This document shows, piece after piece, positions 46,089 through 56,521 of a DNA stretch of 64,000 bases. The notes beneath the pieces were generated by a model. The model had not been told where the DNA came from. It did no database searches and saw only the letters and a list, made by a program, of their open reading frames with translations. Every line of letters begins with the position of its first letter. Position 1 is the first letter of the stretch. This DNA is from Limnanthes douglasii subsp. nivea (taxonomy: Eukaryota; Streptophyta; Magnoliopsida; Brassicales; Limnanthaceae), in NCBI GenBank assembly GCA_036936605.1, contig JAUPFV010000005.1, forward strand, positions 48,938,742-49,002,741, read 5' to 3'. The position numbers and the translations under genes were made by a program.

Positions 46089-47818
46089 CTACTCCAAGTA
46101 CATCCGGAGATGTTCGATATTCCAAGGGTGAGTCAAAACTCTTCCATCCTTATCTTCTAGCCAATATGTTCCAGGTTTAAGCCTTTCAATATGTCCCTCC
46201 GGAGCAGCATTACTTGGACCAACCTGGTGAGTATTGTCAGGCCTATTACCTCCTCTTCTTTTGACATAAGCCCCCAGCTTTCCCCTTTCGATCAAGTTCT
46301 GAACCTCTTGCTTCAAAGCTATACAATCATCAGTGGTATGGCCAGTGTCATTGTGATACTGGCAGAAAGAGTTATTACGATGCTCTCTGGGAGATTGCAG
46401 TGTGGCTGGTCTTCTATAGTGCACCTCCTCCTTTGTTTTATCATAAATGGTGGCCACACTTTCTTTTAATTCTACGAACCACTCCGGTTGGACCCACGGC
46501 CCTCTCTTGTTTCTGGATTGCTGACTCTGAGCAGGAGCAGCTGGCTGAGACTGAGCTTTGGCCCTACCATGCCCCTGTCCGGTTTCCCTTGCCTTGTTCC
46601 CGGACTGATTCTGATTGGGATTTGGTGCCACCGGGGCAGACTTCACTTGCCTGTGCACCCTTGTTTTCTTTGTTTTGTCTACGTTAATCTGTTTTCCAAC
46701 TTGATTCAGCAACCCTCCCCAGGTCATGGCCTTCTTTCTGGTCACTGAATCAGCCAAATTTCCATGATTCAAGCCCTGTCTTAAGGATGCTATTGCCACT
46801 TGCTCGAAGCAATCAGCCAACCCATTCTTGGTGTTCACAAAACGACTTATATATTATTTTAAGGACTCATTTGGTTCCTGAGCACAATGGATTATTGTGT
46901 CTCCATTGCCTTTTATCTCTTTACTTCCAACGAACTGCCTTCGAAAGGCCACCCAAAAATATCAAAATTCTTGATACAGCCTTGTGGTAGACTGTTATAC
47001 CATTTCAGAGCACTCCCCGTAAAAGACTGGGAGAATGCTCTACAAAGTAGCTTATCATCGTCATCAAAGTTCATCATAAAGTTCTTGAATTGCTCTAAGT
47101 GGTTGTCCGGATCAGTACTGCCATCGTACTTTTCCATTTTGGTGCTGTTAAACCTCTTAGGGAGGTTTCCGAACAGAATTTTGGAAGATAATGGAGATTG
47201 CCTCCAATTTCTACCACGATTGAACACAATATCCTCATTGGGAGTTGCAAAGATACCTGGTTCATCGTGAAAAGCGGAAGGATCCATCAGCATCCGGTCC
47301 ACATGCCTCCGGCTATGAGATGACCCTTTAACAATATTCCTCTTCATCCTCCCATGCATATCTCTTTTTCTCAAATATTTTTTAATCTGCTTTTGCTTCT
47401 TTTTAGTTCGACCCTCATCGCTGCTAGAGGATAAGGATTCTTCAACGCCCTCATCGTCCGAAGAGCTATAAGAAGATTCTGAGCTTGAGTCAGAGCTCTC
47501 CACTGGCTTAGATCGGTGAGACTTTTTGGAGCTGGCATGAGTCTTTTTGGTACTCACATGAGTCTTTGAAGGCTCATGCTCTCTGGGGTTATCGGTGTGA
47601 TGGGCAACTGATGCTTTGGATTTTTCTTGCATGCCCATCCTACCCTTTTCTGCCTTGAGGGCTTCTATTTCACCCTTCAGCCTATCGCGCTCTTCGATGG
47701 TGTATTCATCGTTTTCACCCACCACTTCGAACAGAGCTGGTGGTACTCCTGGGGCGTCTGATTCATTCAGACAGACTTTCCTTGCTCGTTTTGAATGCTT
47801 GATTCAGGCACCTTCGTA
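46089..47818 (-). pseudogene. gag: gag of U3, fused by deletion to the integrase C-terminus
   Basis: The only gag with its 5' end. In frame after a TGA, the reading starts in the leader (about 47800) and passes VPPALFEVVGENDEYTIEER; the first plausible codon at 47725 is GTG and no early in-frame ATG is seen, so the start is uncertain. Capsid region NLPKRFNSTKMEKYDGS and SALKWYNSLP, then a 1-bp loss at about 46957 shifts the frame. The intact knuckle CQYHNDTGHTTDDC is followed by SNAAPEG joined directly to IERLKPGTYWLEDKDG and HLRMYLE (46089). Protease, RT, RNase H and the integrase core are gone. The shared TAA after ESLK is also here. Confidence 0.9.
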
Positions 47819-47836
47819 CTCCCACTGTGGTCGCCA
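47819..47836 (-). other. Primer-binding site, element N
   Basis: On the minus strand TGGCGACCACAGTGGGAG, 3 bases after the LTR end. It begins with TGG like all plant LTR-element sites that pair with tRNA CCA ends; tRNA identity not determined. Confidence 0.7.
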
Positions 47837-47839
47837 ATT

Positions 47840-48248
47840 TGGTAAGGATAATTATCGCCTGAGGGTAGGCTTGTAATTTTTTTGGTGTTTTAAAGAAGTA
47901 TGTGGGTGTTTGATATTTAGAGTAGAGAGTAGATGGAGAATTAAGCTGACTGGTTGTAGTTAATTTTCATTACCCACATTTAATGCAGGTGGTTGGGTAT
48001 TTATACCCTTACATTTTGGGCCCTTATGGGCTTTCGGGTCATGTTCAATGGACCCAAGTCATGTTTAAAGACCCATGAGCTCTAAGTAGGAGAGCAAGTA
48101 GCTTAGTCAAGAAGTGTTTAGGTTTTTTAGTACTTTTGTCATAGTTCGAACAACCCCATTAGCTAAGTGTTTGAAGTGGTATGTCCGGTCCGGAGGGTTA
48201 GGTCCGATCTGTCCCTGTTCGGTGAGTAATCAGAATTCAGACTCATCA
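47840..48248 (-). repeat. 5' LTR of element N (409 bp)
   Basis: In sense TGATGAGTCTGAATTC to TTATCCTTACCA. TG/CA ends, flanked outside by ATGTT. The promoter TATA is at 47998-48005. Confidence 0.92.
47998..48005 (-). promoter_or_regulatory. TATA box of element N LTR
   Basis: TATAAATA on the minus strand within GGGTATAAATACCCAACC. It would place the RNA start about 30 bp further on, inside the LTR. Confidence 0.55.
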
Positions 48249-48253
48249 ATGTT
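48249..48253. repeat. Target site duplication of element N (right)
   Basis: ATGTT, matching 23204-23208. Confidence 0.9.
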
Positions 48254-49035
48254 AGTAAGAGAAGTGGATAATTACCCCTGTCCAGTGTATTACATAAGCA
48301 AGAGTTTGCTGGAAGAAAAAATATATATTTAAAGTTAGAAAAAATAGCCTTGGCATTAGTAATAGCAGCCAGAAAAATGAGGTCATACTTTCAAGCACAT
48401 TCAATTACAGTTCGAACATATTTTCCTTTAAAGAATGTTTAACAAAAAGCTAACATATCGGATAGAATGATTAAGTGGTCAGTTGAGCTTGGAGACTACG
48501 ATATTGATTTTACGCCTCAGACCGTGATCAAGGCTCAAGATATAGCTTATTTGAAACACTGGAGTTTCATACTAAAAATCCTTAGAACAAAAACAAGAAA
48601 AAATGGTTAATCCAAACAGAATGTGGGTCTAATACAATGGGTTGTGGGGCTAGAATTTGTTTAACTCCACCTTATGGTGCTACCATGTATCAGGCTGTAT
48701 GTTTTGGTTTCAGGGCATCCAATAATGAATCAGAGTATGAAGCGACCATTCTTGGGTTAAGACTAGCTCAAATATGTGGATCAAAAAGGGTACGGTTAGT
48801 AAGTGACTCCTAGTTACTTATGAATCAAGCTCAAGGACTATCTGAAACTAAAAAAGATCAGTTAATAAAGTATTTTCATGTACTTAGGGAAGTTTCCATA
48901 ATTTTTAAAAATAGCAGGTATGAACATGTACCTAGATCGGAGAATACAATGGCAGATTCTTTAACTACGATAACCTATTCTGAAGCATACCCATGGATTC
49001 TTATGCAAGAATGCCTCTCCATAAGTTTGGTTTAA
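48254..49035 (+). pseudogene. RNase H domains of element H (3' half)
   Basis: Resumes the frame cut at 23203: LVREVDNYPCPVYYISKSL, ALALVIAARKMRSYFQAHS and WSVELGDYDIDFTPQ belong to the RT-linked RNase H. The second RNase H follows: GSNTMGCGARICLTPPYG, ASNNESEYEATILGLRLAQI, LVSDS and ENTMADSLTTITYSE. The first catalytic Asp of the second domain (TDGG in element N) is changed to a Glu-Cys context (TECGS). Several stops. Confidence 0.87.
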
Positions 49036-49059
49036 GGGAAAGAGGGGGAATCTGAAGAA

Positions 49060-50155
49060 AGTATGGATATAACTGGCATACAATCTAAATATTTGAGGTA
49101 TGAAATACATCAATTTATTTTCGATGGGGTTTTACCTTCAGATAAAGCCTTGGCTAAAAGATCAAGTACAAGGCTCGTAGTTTCTTAGTGTTAAGGGAAA
49201 TTCTTTATAAAAAAATCTTTCAAAAGGTCTCTCATATGTTGCTTAGGTTTTGAGGAATCCTAAAGTATTCTATCTGAATTACATAATGGAGAGGGATCAA
49301 CATTACCTTTTGACCGATATGACATTGATCTGGTTGGGCCTTAACCGATGGCATCTAAGGGACGACGAACCTATAATTTTTGTGGTAGATTAATTCTCTA
49401 AATGGGTGGAAGATGAACCATTGGCGGGAACAAAAGCTAAAAATGTGATGAGGTTCATTATTTCCAATATTTGTTGTTGTTTTGGTGTTTCGAGAAAAAT
49501 AACGATGGATAATGGGCCACAATTTGACAACAAAGAGATTAAATATTTTTGTTCTAGCTAAATGAATTCAACAATGCTTCTCGACACCTTTGCATCCACA
49601 AGGAAATGGCCAAGTCGAAGTTACTAATCGAACAATTCTTGATGGACTGAGAAATAATTTGGAAGGCAGGAAAATGGCCAAACTATTTACAATAAGTTTT
49701 GTGGGCATACATGACTACCCTTCGAACAACGACCAAATAATCTCCATTCGCGTTGGTATATGGGATGGATGTTGTTTTGTCATCCGAAGTGATTTTCCCC
49801 TCATACCGAGTCAGTTAATATTCAGAAGAGACTAATGATAAGGGTAACCGTACGAAATTGGATTTAATTGAAGAGAAAATAGGAAGAGCGTAATTGAATT
49901 CTCTGCACTACCAAACTTTGATGAGAAGTCAGTACGCTTCAAGAGTTAGGCAACGAGAATTTAAAATATGGGACAAGGTTCCAAGGAAAGTATTTCTGCA
50001 TACAAAATAAAAAAGACTTGGTAAGTTATGACCTAAATGGGAGTGCTTGTACACAGTAACCGAGAAGGTGAAGCTGGGGACATAAGGAATTAAAGATAAA
50101 GAACGAAGAGATCTTCATCATCCATGGAATATTGAACATCTTAAATTATAATTGG
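49060..50155 (+). pseudogene. Integrase relic of element H
   Basis: Core pieces: RYDIDLVGP (about 49315), DNGPQFDNKEIKYF (about 49510) and GQVEVTNRTILDGLRNNLE (about 49608), then QYASRVRQREFKIWDKVPRK and HPWNIEHLKL near 50120-50150. The zinc domain is mostly lost between 49280 and 49300, where the reading passes from ELHNGEGSTL straight to PFDRYDID. Many stops and shifts. Confidence 0.82.
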
Positions 50156-50284
50156 AATGAATGTAATAGTTTGTATATATATTTTGAAAATTTGTGTAAG
50201 GATCGGTGACACATGAAGGTTTTAACGAGGTTCCCTTACAGCCGATTTATATATAATATTTATTTATCATTTTAAAATAGCTTG

Positions 50285-50690
50285 CATTATTTTTATCTTT
50301 TTGACCGGAAGGGTCTTCCAACGAATGTTGGTCAATAATTTTTATCTTTTGGACCGGAAGGATCTTCCAATGAATGTTGGTCAATAATTTTTATCTTTTG
50401 GACCAGAATGGTCTTCCAACGAATGTTGGTCAACAATTTTTATCTTTTGGACCGGAAGGGTCTTCCAATTGATGTTGGTCAACAATTTTTATCTTTTGGA
50501 CCGAAAGGGTCTTCCAACGAATGTTGGTCAACGATTTGTATCTTTTGGACCGGAAAGGTCTTTCAACGAATGTTAGTCAACAATTTTTATCTTTTAGACT
50601 GGGGTATTCCAACGAATGTGGGTCAATAGTTTTTATCTTTTGGACCGCAAGGGTCTTCCAGCGAATGTTGGTCAACAATTTTAACCTGAG
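50285..50690 (+). repeat. 49-bp tandem array, about 8 units
   Basis: Unit begins TTTTTATCTTTTGGACCGGA and ends CGAATGTTGGTCAACAA, with substitutions between units and one shortened unit (about 50590-50635). It lies just after the integrase end of element H, in the pol-to-3' LTR region. Tandem repeats in this region are known in Tat and Ogre elements. Short open frames here are by-products. Confidence 0.88.
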
Positions 50691-50849
50691 AATATTTTTA
50701 TTCATAAAAGTTTTCAGAAAATACAAAATTCCTCAAAAGATATGAGGACTTAACAAAAAATATGCCCAAGTCACAATTGGTTCATAAAGGTTTACATAAA
50801 ACGATTGAAATAAAAACTAGCAAACAACTTTTATTTTACCCCGAATGGG
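50691..50849. other. Spacer after the tandem array
   Basis: AT-rich, with TATGCCCAAGTC at about 50760, comparable to the spacer sequence TATGCCCCCAAATA in element N. No gene. Confidence 0.35.
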
Positions 50850-53060
50850 TACCTTCATCGTCCTTCTTTCGACGAGTTGTTCGAGGAATAGCTGTTTGAC
50901 TCCTTATAATTTCTAGATGATTCTTCATCTACTAAAGAAACTCCTTCTGAACAGTGCTTCTCTTGAACACGCTTAAAAAAACTTCCTAACTTCAATCGGG
51001 AAAATATTCATGAATATCTAGCACCAAAGCAGATTTGATATTGGCATCCCTCTTTTCCACAAGAGAAACAAAGTCAGTAGTATACTCCTCAAGAGAAGCA
51101 TTCTTGTCCTTTTCAGTATCATCCCTAAGAGATTTCTTCTCGACAGTAAGTTTTTTCATATCCTTTACAACATTCTCGAAATATGTCTTAGTTTTACCAC
51201 AAGCCTTCGTGAGATTGTCAACAAGTGTGTTCCGATCGGTGTCTCTAGCAATAAACCATTCCTTCTCATCATCAAATTGTTCTAGCTCAATTTTCCATTT
51301 AGTTTCCAACGCCTTAATCTTCGTCGAACGCTCAGTAGCAATCTTTTTGTAGTGCGCAAGCTCTTCTTCCAATTTTTTTACTTCCGCCCTTTTTTTAACA
51401 CCTTCTTTTTTGTATCAGTCTTTTTTGTTGGCTTTTCTCTTGAGAAGAACATCAACGTGAAGTAATGTGTTAAGTTTGTTGGCTTCAAAGTTATTCTCGT
51501 AGATATTAAAATATGTCAAGGCATGAGAACTAGCTTCGACATTCTCTGAACCTTCTTTTTTGTTCCCCTAACCTCTCGGGTTGTCATTCGTCTTGCTCAT
51601 TTGAGAAATAGACTCTCCTGTTGAATTCTGAGTCTACGATGAAAAAATTCTTATGAGCAAGCATGCTCAGAGCTGTTATGTCATTATTTTATTCTCCTTC
51701 AACAATATTTTTCTTACATATGTCTTTAGTCGAATATCTCTTCGACAATCTCTTGGACCCACCTTTTCCGGTAGGATTAACTTCTTAAATTTCAACCTCA
51801 GCGTCATTTTTTTCCTTGAATTCAGACTTGACATCATCATCTTCTTCTTCAACCACATATTTTTTGGGATCCTGATGACTTGGGGCCCTAGCCCATGCAG
51901 GAATAAATGCAAGATTGTCCAAGAATTATTGTCGCTTAAAATCGCTATCTTTTGTGGGAGGTACCATCAGCTCCTCTATAGAAACGGCCTTTGTCAAATC
52001 GGGCCTCCAAAGATGGCTTATGGCTAGATTTGATCGAGTGAAGCATCTATGGAATTCATTGGACCAAGAAGTGTTAGCCCAAGAACTCAACCGTGCAAAG
52101 ATCTGACTAGCTTCTTTAATACCATCCCCGATTAATTTAGAGATCCCTTTCATTGTTGTTCCCAATAAAATTTTGATAAAATATATTATATAGATAAAAT
52201 AAAATAAAGGTAAAGTTAGTACATCTACTAGTCTATTTTAATGAGAGTTGATGGGCCATATCATTAGAATATTTCAAGCTAGACTCCCACAGCCGGAGAT
52301 GAAGAAGAATCTTTTTTTTATTTCTTGTCAACTTCTAAGATGTCATCAACTATCTTGAACTTCTTCCCAAGGGTTAATGAGTAGAAGGATATAAGGGTTC
52401 TTGGCAACGTTGATCAACCCGACCAATTGTTCCATCGAAAAACCAATTTTAAAGATCTGAGAAGCTAAGATACAAGCCATCAGCGTGAACCACATGTTTG
52501 GATCAGCTTGATTTGGACATAAGTCTATCAATTCAAAATACTTTACTAGAGTAGGGTCGATGGGATCTCCAAATAGACAATTAATCCATGGTCCCAAACT
52601 GATAAAGGAGTTTTCCCAACTTATCGAAATCAAATCTGAATGGAGTCCGGAATTCCATACCGATCTCTAAGTTTGGCCTCCTCGGTCAGTTTAAAGTACT
52701 TGTATTTGATTTGTGCAGCACCAAAATATGTTTAGCCATTTATAGGTAATTTCCTAGAATAGCAATGTTCGAAGGAAATTCAGTGTCATCATTTTTCTTC
52801 TTCTTGGGTTTACCCTTCTGGTGGACATGAGAATTGGTGCCAACTTCATCTTATAGGATAATGCTTGAGTCTCTGCGGAAGGACTGACCTGTGAAATTGG
52901 CGCAGCAACTACTCTGATGGGTTGAGAATCCACAACAACTACATTTCATCTTGATTTTCCTCGGGATCATCAATCAAATATTTTTCTCTCATCTTTGGGA
53001 TGGATTCGAAAGGTTGATTCCCCACGGATTTCGTTGTAGTAAAAGGCTCAGGATCGGTTA
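50850..53060 (-). pseudogene. aORF relic of element H
   Basis: Minus strand, antisense to the gag-pol of element H. From right to left: YKYFKLTEEAKLRDRYGIPD (about 52715-52650), the conserved core GDPIDPTLVKYFELIDLCPN, NMWFTLMACILASQ and GFSMEQLVGL (52633-52346), then the second-exon domain RLSSWANTSWSNEFHRCFT and SHLWRPDLTKAVSIEEL (52165-51926). Next come acidic and Lys-rich sequence and a coiled coil (51372-50992, LAHYKKIATERSTKIKALET) ending HEYFPD. The non-coding gap near 52170-52260 sits at the intron position of element N. The N-terminus and the 3' LTR of element H are missing. Confidence 0.78.
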
Positions 53061-53157
53061 GGAGTGATATGTGATATACAATATGATATGTGGCGCCAGT
53101 ATCCAAAATCCAAGGACTTGTACTACTAGAAACAAACACAATAGTAGATGGAATCAA
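53042..53157 (-). pseudogene. Ty1/copia protease fragment
   Basis: Reads FVSSSTSPWILDTGATYHIV. The pattern W-I-x-D-T/S-G-A-T-x-H is that of copia proteases, not of the gypsy DTGSSAN type. It is in one open frame with about 20 further codons at its left that border the element H aORF, so the two relics touch here. Confidence 0.7.
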
Positions 53158-53539
53158 ACCTACAACAGACGCATATGTATCAACATTACTAGACTCGTTA
53201 TGAATGTATTGATTGTTGGTGTTTATTGTTGTATTTGTTCGACAGTGAACCTTTGAACGATGCTATAGTATTGGAACCCTTTGAGGTAGTGGTTTGGATC
53301 TTCGATTGGAAAGTGTTATACCATGTCAAGAATATATAAGTGTGAATGTGTGAATACTAGTATGATATTGTTAGTTTTGGTAAGCTAAAGGACCCTCGCG
53401 GGTTTGTTTTTGGATGTATTCCTAAAAGGCCTCATACTAATTGAGATATTTCATTCACTTATATATTGTCTATTATTTTCAATCTAAGCGATATGGGACA
53501 ACTTATCAAGTGAAGGATCGAGGTGAATGCTCTAATGAG
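53158..53539. repeat. Possible LTR remnant
   Basis: AAAAGGCCTCATACTAATTG, TTCACTTATATATTGTC and AAGCGATATGGGAC resemble the promoter-proximal part of common plant LTRs (GGCCTCATACCAAT...GATGTGGGAC). Ends cannot be set. Otherwise nothing recognised. Confidence 0.3.
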
Positions 53540-53890
53540 AACTGATACGTAACTAAAATCGATAGAACCGATAATTTGATAGAACCGATACAGAACCGAA
53601 TCAGTCAAAGCGTTAAAACAATTGGTTTTTTTTATACATTATATTATTGTCAAAATTATTAAGTAAGAACCAACTAAAAAAAATAAACTAAAATTTAATT
53701 TTTTTTTTTAAGTAAAAAAATTGAAATTAAAATTATAATTGGATTAAAAAAATTAATAATAGACCAAACTGAACCGAAATCGGACTGAATTGAAACAAAA
53801 CTGGACCGAACTGAAACAAAACTAAAATCGGACTAAACGGGAACCGAAATCTAACCGAACCAAAAACTTAGTGGTCCATTCTAAAAAAAC
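53540..53890. repeat. P-block, copy 2
   Basis: GAACCGA-rich flanks around TTATATTATTGTCAAAATTATTAAG, as at 9690-10170, and again followed by a QS-block. Confidence 0.55.
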
Positions 53891-53919
53891 AAATACGAAA
53901 TATGTGTATTTTTAAAATA

Positions 53920-55037
53920 TGTTTTTAGTTTAGATTTAAAAAATATGAAATTTATAAAATTTAAAATAACTCATTATTAGAACTATACAGGTTTAGTGAG
54001 TTAAAGCACCTGGTTGGAAGGGTTTTTTATAAATTATTGATTACTGATTATTTTAATTTTGTTCCGTTTAGTTATTGATGGTTATTTTTAAATATTTGGG
54101 GTACGAGTAAAAATTATTAAAAGTATAACGAATAACGATTTAATGGAATATCTATTGATGGTAACCCTATAAAAAACTGATCCGTTCAAGGGACGAAAGA
54201 AAGAAAATGTGGATATTTGGATTATATTTAATTATTAGAATTTGTGTATTTATATTTTGATTTGAAAATGTGTATTAAAATTAAATCATATAAAAAGAGT
54301 GTGTTTACTTAATTTTATGGGACTTAAGATATAGACCTTAGGATCATTAAAGTATTTTGTACAGATTGAATTAATAGTAGTTTGTTTCTGTCGATTATTT
54401 CTTTTTCACATTATTACGATAATTCCGGCATCTTCCCACGAATCAAAGGCAGTCAACAACGTCATCTCATAAACAGCGATTATTGTAAAAAGAAAATTAC
54501 CCAACAAATGAGAGTAGTGGTAAATGTAATACGCATGTCTCTGTTTCTTTTAATGCAGATTTTTATGTTAACGATGTATGGGCTGACAACACTCAACCTT
54601 ACTGCTACGTGTACCATCCAAACAAAATAATTTAATTAAAAATATAAGTTGAAAATATAAATGGTTTTTATAAGTTTGGTATATCGAAGTTTTAATATTT
54701 TAATAGGTGATAATATATACAATGAAAGCTGGTCCATATAGCATTTTGTTCAATATTACGTTAATACAATAATATTTAAAAAAAAACTGATAATAATGTT
54801 TTTATAGATAAAAACATTTTAATAAGATAATATCTTATGTAATTAACGAGAGAATAAAAAACTTGAAACTTTTTTATACATAATTAATGACAGAATAAAA
54901 AAGATGAAAACTTCCGCCCTATACATTCCTACCTTTGTCCTTATAACGTAATTTTTTATATTAAAAAATAAAAATAAAAATATAATATAATATAATTTTT
55001 TTTTAACATTTCTTTTTAGACAGTAAAAGAACAACAT
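53920..55037 (+). repeat. QS-block, copy 3
   Basis: Same order of conserved words as copy 1, including GAGTGTGTTTACTTAATTTTATGGGACT, CACGAATCAAAGGCAGTCAA and CATCTCATAAACAGCGATTA (each shared in part). At 54555-54620 it keeps the frame ADFYVNDVWADNTQPYCYVY. Ends at the MITE insertion. Confidence 0.55.
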
Positions 55038-55046
55038 TTTATTTAT

Positions 55047-55305
55047 GGGTTTGGCTAAATTATGGCCCTTGATTATAACCATACCCAAAAAATTTCAGCC
55101 GTCTTTTACCCCGCCGGTTGAGACCTTCTCAACCGGCGGGGAAGCTTACCCCGGCGGATGAAACAGCTTTTCCGCCGGGTGAGAGGGTCTCAACCGGCGG
55201 TTGAGATGGGTTCAACCGCCGGAATAAGGATAAAATTGTAAAAATTTAAAAACGCCATTTTTTTGGGATGGTTAACATTTTTTGGACCCGAATTTAACCG
55301 TACCC
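55047..55305. mobile_element. GC-rich MITE, 259 bp, 9-bp target duplication
   Basis: Flanked by TTTATTTAT (55038-55046 and 55306-55314). Copy 1 of the block (11205-11215) has the empty site ATTTTATTTATTC. Terminal inverted repeats: GGGTTTGGCTAAATTATGG and the complement of CGAATTTAACCGTACCC. The 9-bp duplication suggests a Mutator-type element. The interior holds a perfect 15-bp hairpin and several CCGCCGGTTGAG words. Non-coding. Confidence 0.85.
55109..55141. repeat. Perfect GC-rich hairpin in the MITE
   Basis: CCCCGCCGGTTGAGA, 3-nt loop CCT, then TCTCAACCGGCGGGG. Further partial copies of the stem sequence follow to 55222. Confidence 0.9.
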
Positions 55306-55314
55306 TTTATTTAT

Positions 55315-55515
55315 TCCTGGTTCATACCTGGATCTTCTGCATGTGGACCTAAACAAACTTACCTCGAAAACTTAAAAGTATTACCAATATCAAATTGTAT
55401 TGATTATCAATTGAATTCTGAAGCCAATATTAAATACTAGATAAACAAACTACTCCAGATTCTTGTATATATCTTATCATTACATCTAGAATACGGAAAT
55501 AGTCAGTAGAAAAGG
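55315..55515. repeat. R-block, copy 2
   Basis: Parallel to 11221-11409, directly downstream of the DRM fragment on the minus strand. Confidence 0.5.
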
Positions 55516-56064
55516 GATGAATGCTCACCCTCAAGTCCATCTCTTGTATGCCTGCCAGCAAGATTGTTACTCCCACCAAAATCTAACTCAAACCCTCCAT
55601 ATGTTCCATTATTCGTTCTATACTGTCTGGGGAGACTGTTTGGATGACCGCAATGTGTACCCTTCTAGTTGGTTTGCTCCCACCAGATTCTATGAATGCC
55701 ACGGTGAAGTGCAACTTCCGCACCACCTATACCAGAGAAAAAGGAAAGGAGATTGACGCCGCTGGGAAACTGTCGCTTTAACCCTGAGCGGTGGGAAGCC
55801 ACAGTGTCAACATGGAAAGAGCTGTCAAGTGACTTGTATCTGTCTGTCCTAGTGTCCTGCTTATGCCACCTCCCCTTATATGATTTCTTGGAAATCCCAA
55901 TAGCATTTCAATCTCATCAGGTTCCAGTGGGGCCAGCTTGTTCTTTCCAACCCATACCAACTTCCACTTCCGGCACTGCTCCAGGACATACCTTTGTACG
56001 CTCACTGGCGGTTCACCAACGCCATTAGACTTTTCTAAAGCCTTGCGGATCCTATCTGTGAGTC
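55516..56064 (-). pseudogene. DRM (fragment): DRM-type methyltransferase fragment, second locus (3' part)
   Basis: Minus strand: LTDRIRKALEKSNGVGEPPV, QRYVLEQCRKWKLVWVGKNK and PLEPDEIEMLLGFPRNHIRG, then after a frameshift TDRYKSLDSSFHVDTVA, FPSGVNLLSFFSGIGGAEV and ALHR. This joins directly to HRIWWEQTN, because about 55 bp between two ACCGTG-like words are missing, and then YGGFELDFGGS. The motif order is that of the DRM catalytic half and no intron is visible. Interrupted at 56069 by the TRIM-like element; the 5' part is at 57772-58140. Confidence 0.92.
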
Positions 56065-56069
56065 ACATT

Positions 56070-56378
56070 TGTAGAGATGTAAAAGAGATGGGAGAAGAAG
56101 AACTTTTTATTGAAGAGCTTTTGTTGATGATATTTTTTGATACATTGTATATCCTATATTTATATTAGGATATTATTCTGTTTTAATGACAGAATAATAT
56201 TTTTGACTAATATAATATTTTCTCTAAAATACAAAATCAAATCTCTAAAAGAATATTATGAATAATAATTTTATATCAAAAATATATTATATAAATCTTT
56301 AAGCAATATATTAATTAATTAATTAACTTAATTAATTAATTAATATATTTCTAGCTTAATTTAATTTTGGTTCCAACA
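56070..56378 (-). repeat. 3' LTR of the TRIM-like element
   Basis: Preceded in sense by the purine tract AAGAGAGGCAT. Contains an (AATT)n stretch longer than in the other LTR. Confidence 0.88.
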
Positions 56379-56521
56379 ATGCCTCTCTTAAATTAAGCTT
56401 TCGGATAACTTTAAAACTTTTCGCATTCCAATTCCGTTTGAAGACAATCGCTCGTGTAGTTGATGAGTTTGTGAAGATATGGTCCATCTGATCAAATATT
56501 TTTTTCTCCCTGTTCCGGTCG

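Larger units (their letters stand above)
42582..47674. repeat. Internal unit U3 of element N (5,093 bp, pol deleted)
   Basis: Third copy, shortened by a 305-bp deletion in the aORF (near 43180) and a deletion of about 3.9 kb that removes nearly all of pol (junction near 46190). It is the only unit attached to the 5' LTR, PBS and gag start. Confidence 0.9.
23209..48248 (-). mobile_element. Element N: 25,040-bp Tat-lineage Ty3/gypsy element with triplicated interior
   Basis: Bounded by LTRs in the same orientation and by the duplication ATGTT. Sense is the minus strand: 5' LTR 48248-47840, PBS 47836-47819, gag start about 47725, and 3' LTR at 23868-23209 preceded by a polypurine tract. Three internal copies follow one another without LTRs between them (U1, U2, U3). 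An element with a single interior would be about 10.4 kb. The two RNase H domains and the antisense extra ORF place it in the Tat lineage. None of the copies has intact gag-pol, so it cannot move on its own. Confidence 0.92.

Noticed and set aside
23209..48248. Tandem elements formed by LTR-LTR recombination
   Set aside because: That process leaves an LTR between copies; the U1/U2 and U2/U3 junctions have none and also skip the 5' end of gag.
23209..48248. Pure assembly duplication
   Set aside because: Units differ by many substitutions and by private deletions, and nested flanks close correctly on an exact target duplication; long reads would still be needed for proof.
50285..50690. CRISPR-like array
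   Set aside because: Units are contiguous with no unique spacers, in a plant retrotransposon; it is a tandem repeat.
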